In this document: one piece after another, positions 18,116-18,989 of the stretch
How positions within the stretch are numbered: position 1 is the stretch's first letter
How the letters are laid out: every line of letters begins with the position of its first letter
Source: Cylindrodendrum hubeiense
Lineage: Eukaryota > Ascomycota > Sordariomycetes > Hypocreales > Nectriaceae
DNA: 18,989 bases
Reading direction: 5' to 3'
NCBI GenBank assembly: GCA_014621425.1
Contig: JAANBB010000626.1
Coordinates: 1 to 18,989, forward strand
Notes under the pieces: generated by a model
What the model was told of the DNA's origin: nothing
What the model saw: only the letters and a program-made list of their open reading frames with translations
Database searches by the model: none
Program-made: the position numbers and the translations under genes

Positions 18116-18989
18116 GATCCTCTCCAGATCGATCATTCAGAAGAGGCGACTGCCGTGGCACTTACACGCATTTGGGGCGTCGTGTTTCCGGGAGATGAGG
18201 CCGAGGAGACGACACTCCGTTTCAGGCTTCTCCCCCAAAGGCCGCTTTGACGACGCGCAGCATCAAACCTTGATTCCCCAGGAGAACATGGGAGTGCTAC
18301 CGCTGTTGTCTCCCCCAGCTTGCCGCTTGCTCCCGATGCTGGCGTCCAGGGCCCTCTGCCGCTACCGCCGCTCATCGCCACGGCGTTTGCGCCTCCAGTC
18401 GGGGCCCCAAGCCTCTCGGTTTCGCTTAACACATAGGCTACATAGTCGAGCGTTCGAAGTCGGCAGTTGTCACGAGTTGTCAACTCTGGAGCAACCAGCG
18501 TCCAGTCCAGTTGACTGGCAAATGCGCTTCCCGCCCTGTTGGCCCCCCTCCCCGAGGGCCGTCAACTGCGAACCACTAGAGGCAAAGGGAACAGCGCCGA
18601 TCCCCCTTCCCAGACCCCACTGCAGCTTGGGCCCATCCATGACCTTGCTCTGCGAAGCACATCGGCGCATCCCATGGTGTCTTGTCAACTGCTAGCGCTG
18701 CCCGCCCCAAGCCCACCTGTGGCCTCCGCCTAGCCAGAAGCGTCCTGGGCCCGGCTGGGGTGCCCCAGCAGAGTCGTCAGTGGTCGGCGGACGGCGCTGC
18801 GTCGCCCGTTCTTCCACCACCTCGGGGCCCGTACCAGCGTGAAAATGACGGTAACCCTGCAGCTCCCACACCCCCGACACCCATGAGTCTGCTGTCTCTC
18901 AGTCAACTCGCTCGCTCTCCATTCTCGCCCTGTCACTCCCTCGCCCGCCATCTCCCATTGTCTGGCTCTAGACTGTCTCTGGTCCGTGG

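Larger units (their letters stand above)
14771..18989. other. Long gene-free, repeat-rich spacer
   Basis: No convincing gene in 4.2 kb. Many frames are open because the DNA is G/C-rich, including one of 327 codons at 17712-18695, but they are low-complexity, mutually overlapping and partly made by tandem repeats. Six different short tandem arrays lie here, listed separately. The last 100 bp are C/T-rich on the plus strand (CTCGCTCTCC, CTCCCTCGCC), as expected upstream of a plus-strand gene beyond the right edge. A long noncoding leader or upstream control region is likely. Confidence 0.5.

Noticed and set aside
17712..18695. 327-codon plus-strand open frame
   Set aside because: Low-complexity composition, no recognisable domain, several overlapping frames on both strands, and its Trp/Leu/Gly stretch is produced by the heptamer repeat at 18056-18115.

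Overview
The window looks like nuclear DNA of a filamentous ascomycete (Pezizomycotina, probably Sordariomycetes). Genes are monocistronic on both strands. Introns are short (54-103 nt) with GTRAGT-type donors, CTAAC/CTGAC-like branch sites and YAG acceptors. The recognisable proteins are fungal-type, and the spacers are long and rich in microsatellites. Intron and exon limits were read by eye from splice motifs and protein continuity.

Layout, left to right. (1) 1-931, minus: N-terminal 310 residues of a large fungal ubiquitin-specific protease-like protein, cut by the window edge. (2) 932-3060: long divergent spacer with tandem repeats. (3) 3061-3913, plus: three-exon RNase P/MRP subunit Pop3 homologue, whose second intron holds a strong hairpin around a decoy splice acceptor. 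(4) 4852-6268, plus: two-exon gene for an unassigned, apparently disordered protein with a PAM2-like (poly(A)-binding-protein-binding) motif and several CDK-type sites. (5) 6785-8785, minus: NOC3. (6) 9073-10308, plus: RPF1, divergent from NOC3 across a 287-bp shared promoter with two copies of an 11-bp CGCCAAAATTT element. (7) 10610-11080, plus: a small unrecognised reading frame interrupted by two close TAG codons, either a tiny-intron gene or a pseudogene. (8) 13303-14770, plus: four-exon UDP-glucose 4,6-dehydratase-like enzyme, with an open in-frame upstream extension. (9) 14771-18989: 4.2 kb without a convincing gene, carrying six short tandem arrays and ending in pyrimidine-rich sequence, probably the upstream region of a gene beyond the right edge.

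Functionally, 3-10.3 kb is dense in RNA and ribosome-assembly genes: Pop3 (tRNA and pre-rRNA processing), Noc3 and Rpf1 (60S assembly), and a possible poly(A)-binding-protein partner. The dehydratase belongs to nucleotide-sugar metabolism (UDP-rhamnose route) and appears unrelated. I see no mobile element, CRISPR array, rRNA or tRNA gene. The items most worth checking are the PAM2 protein, the Pop3 intron hairpin, the shared NOC3/RPF1 promoter and the interrupted small gene.
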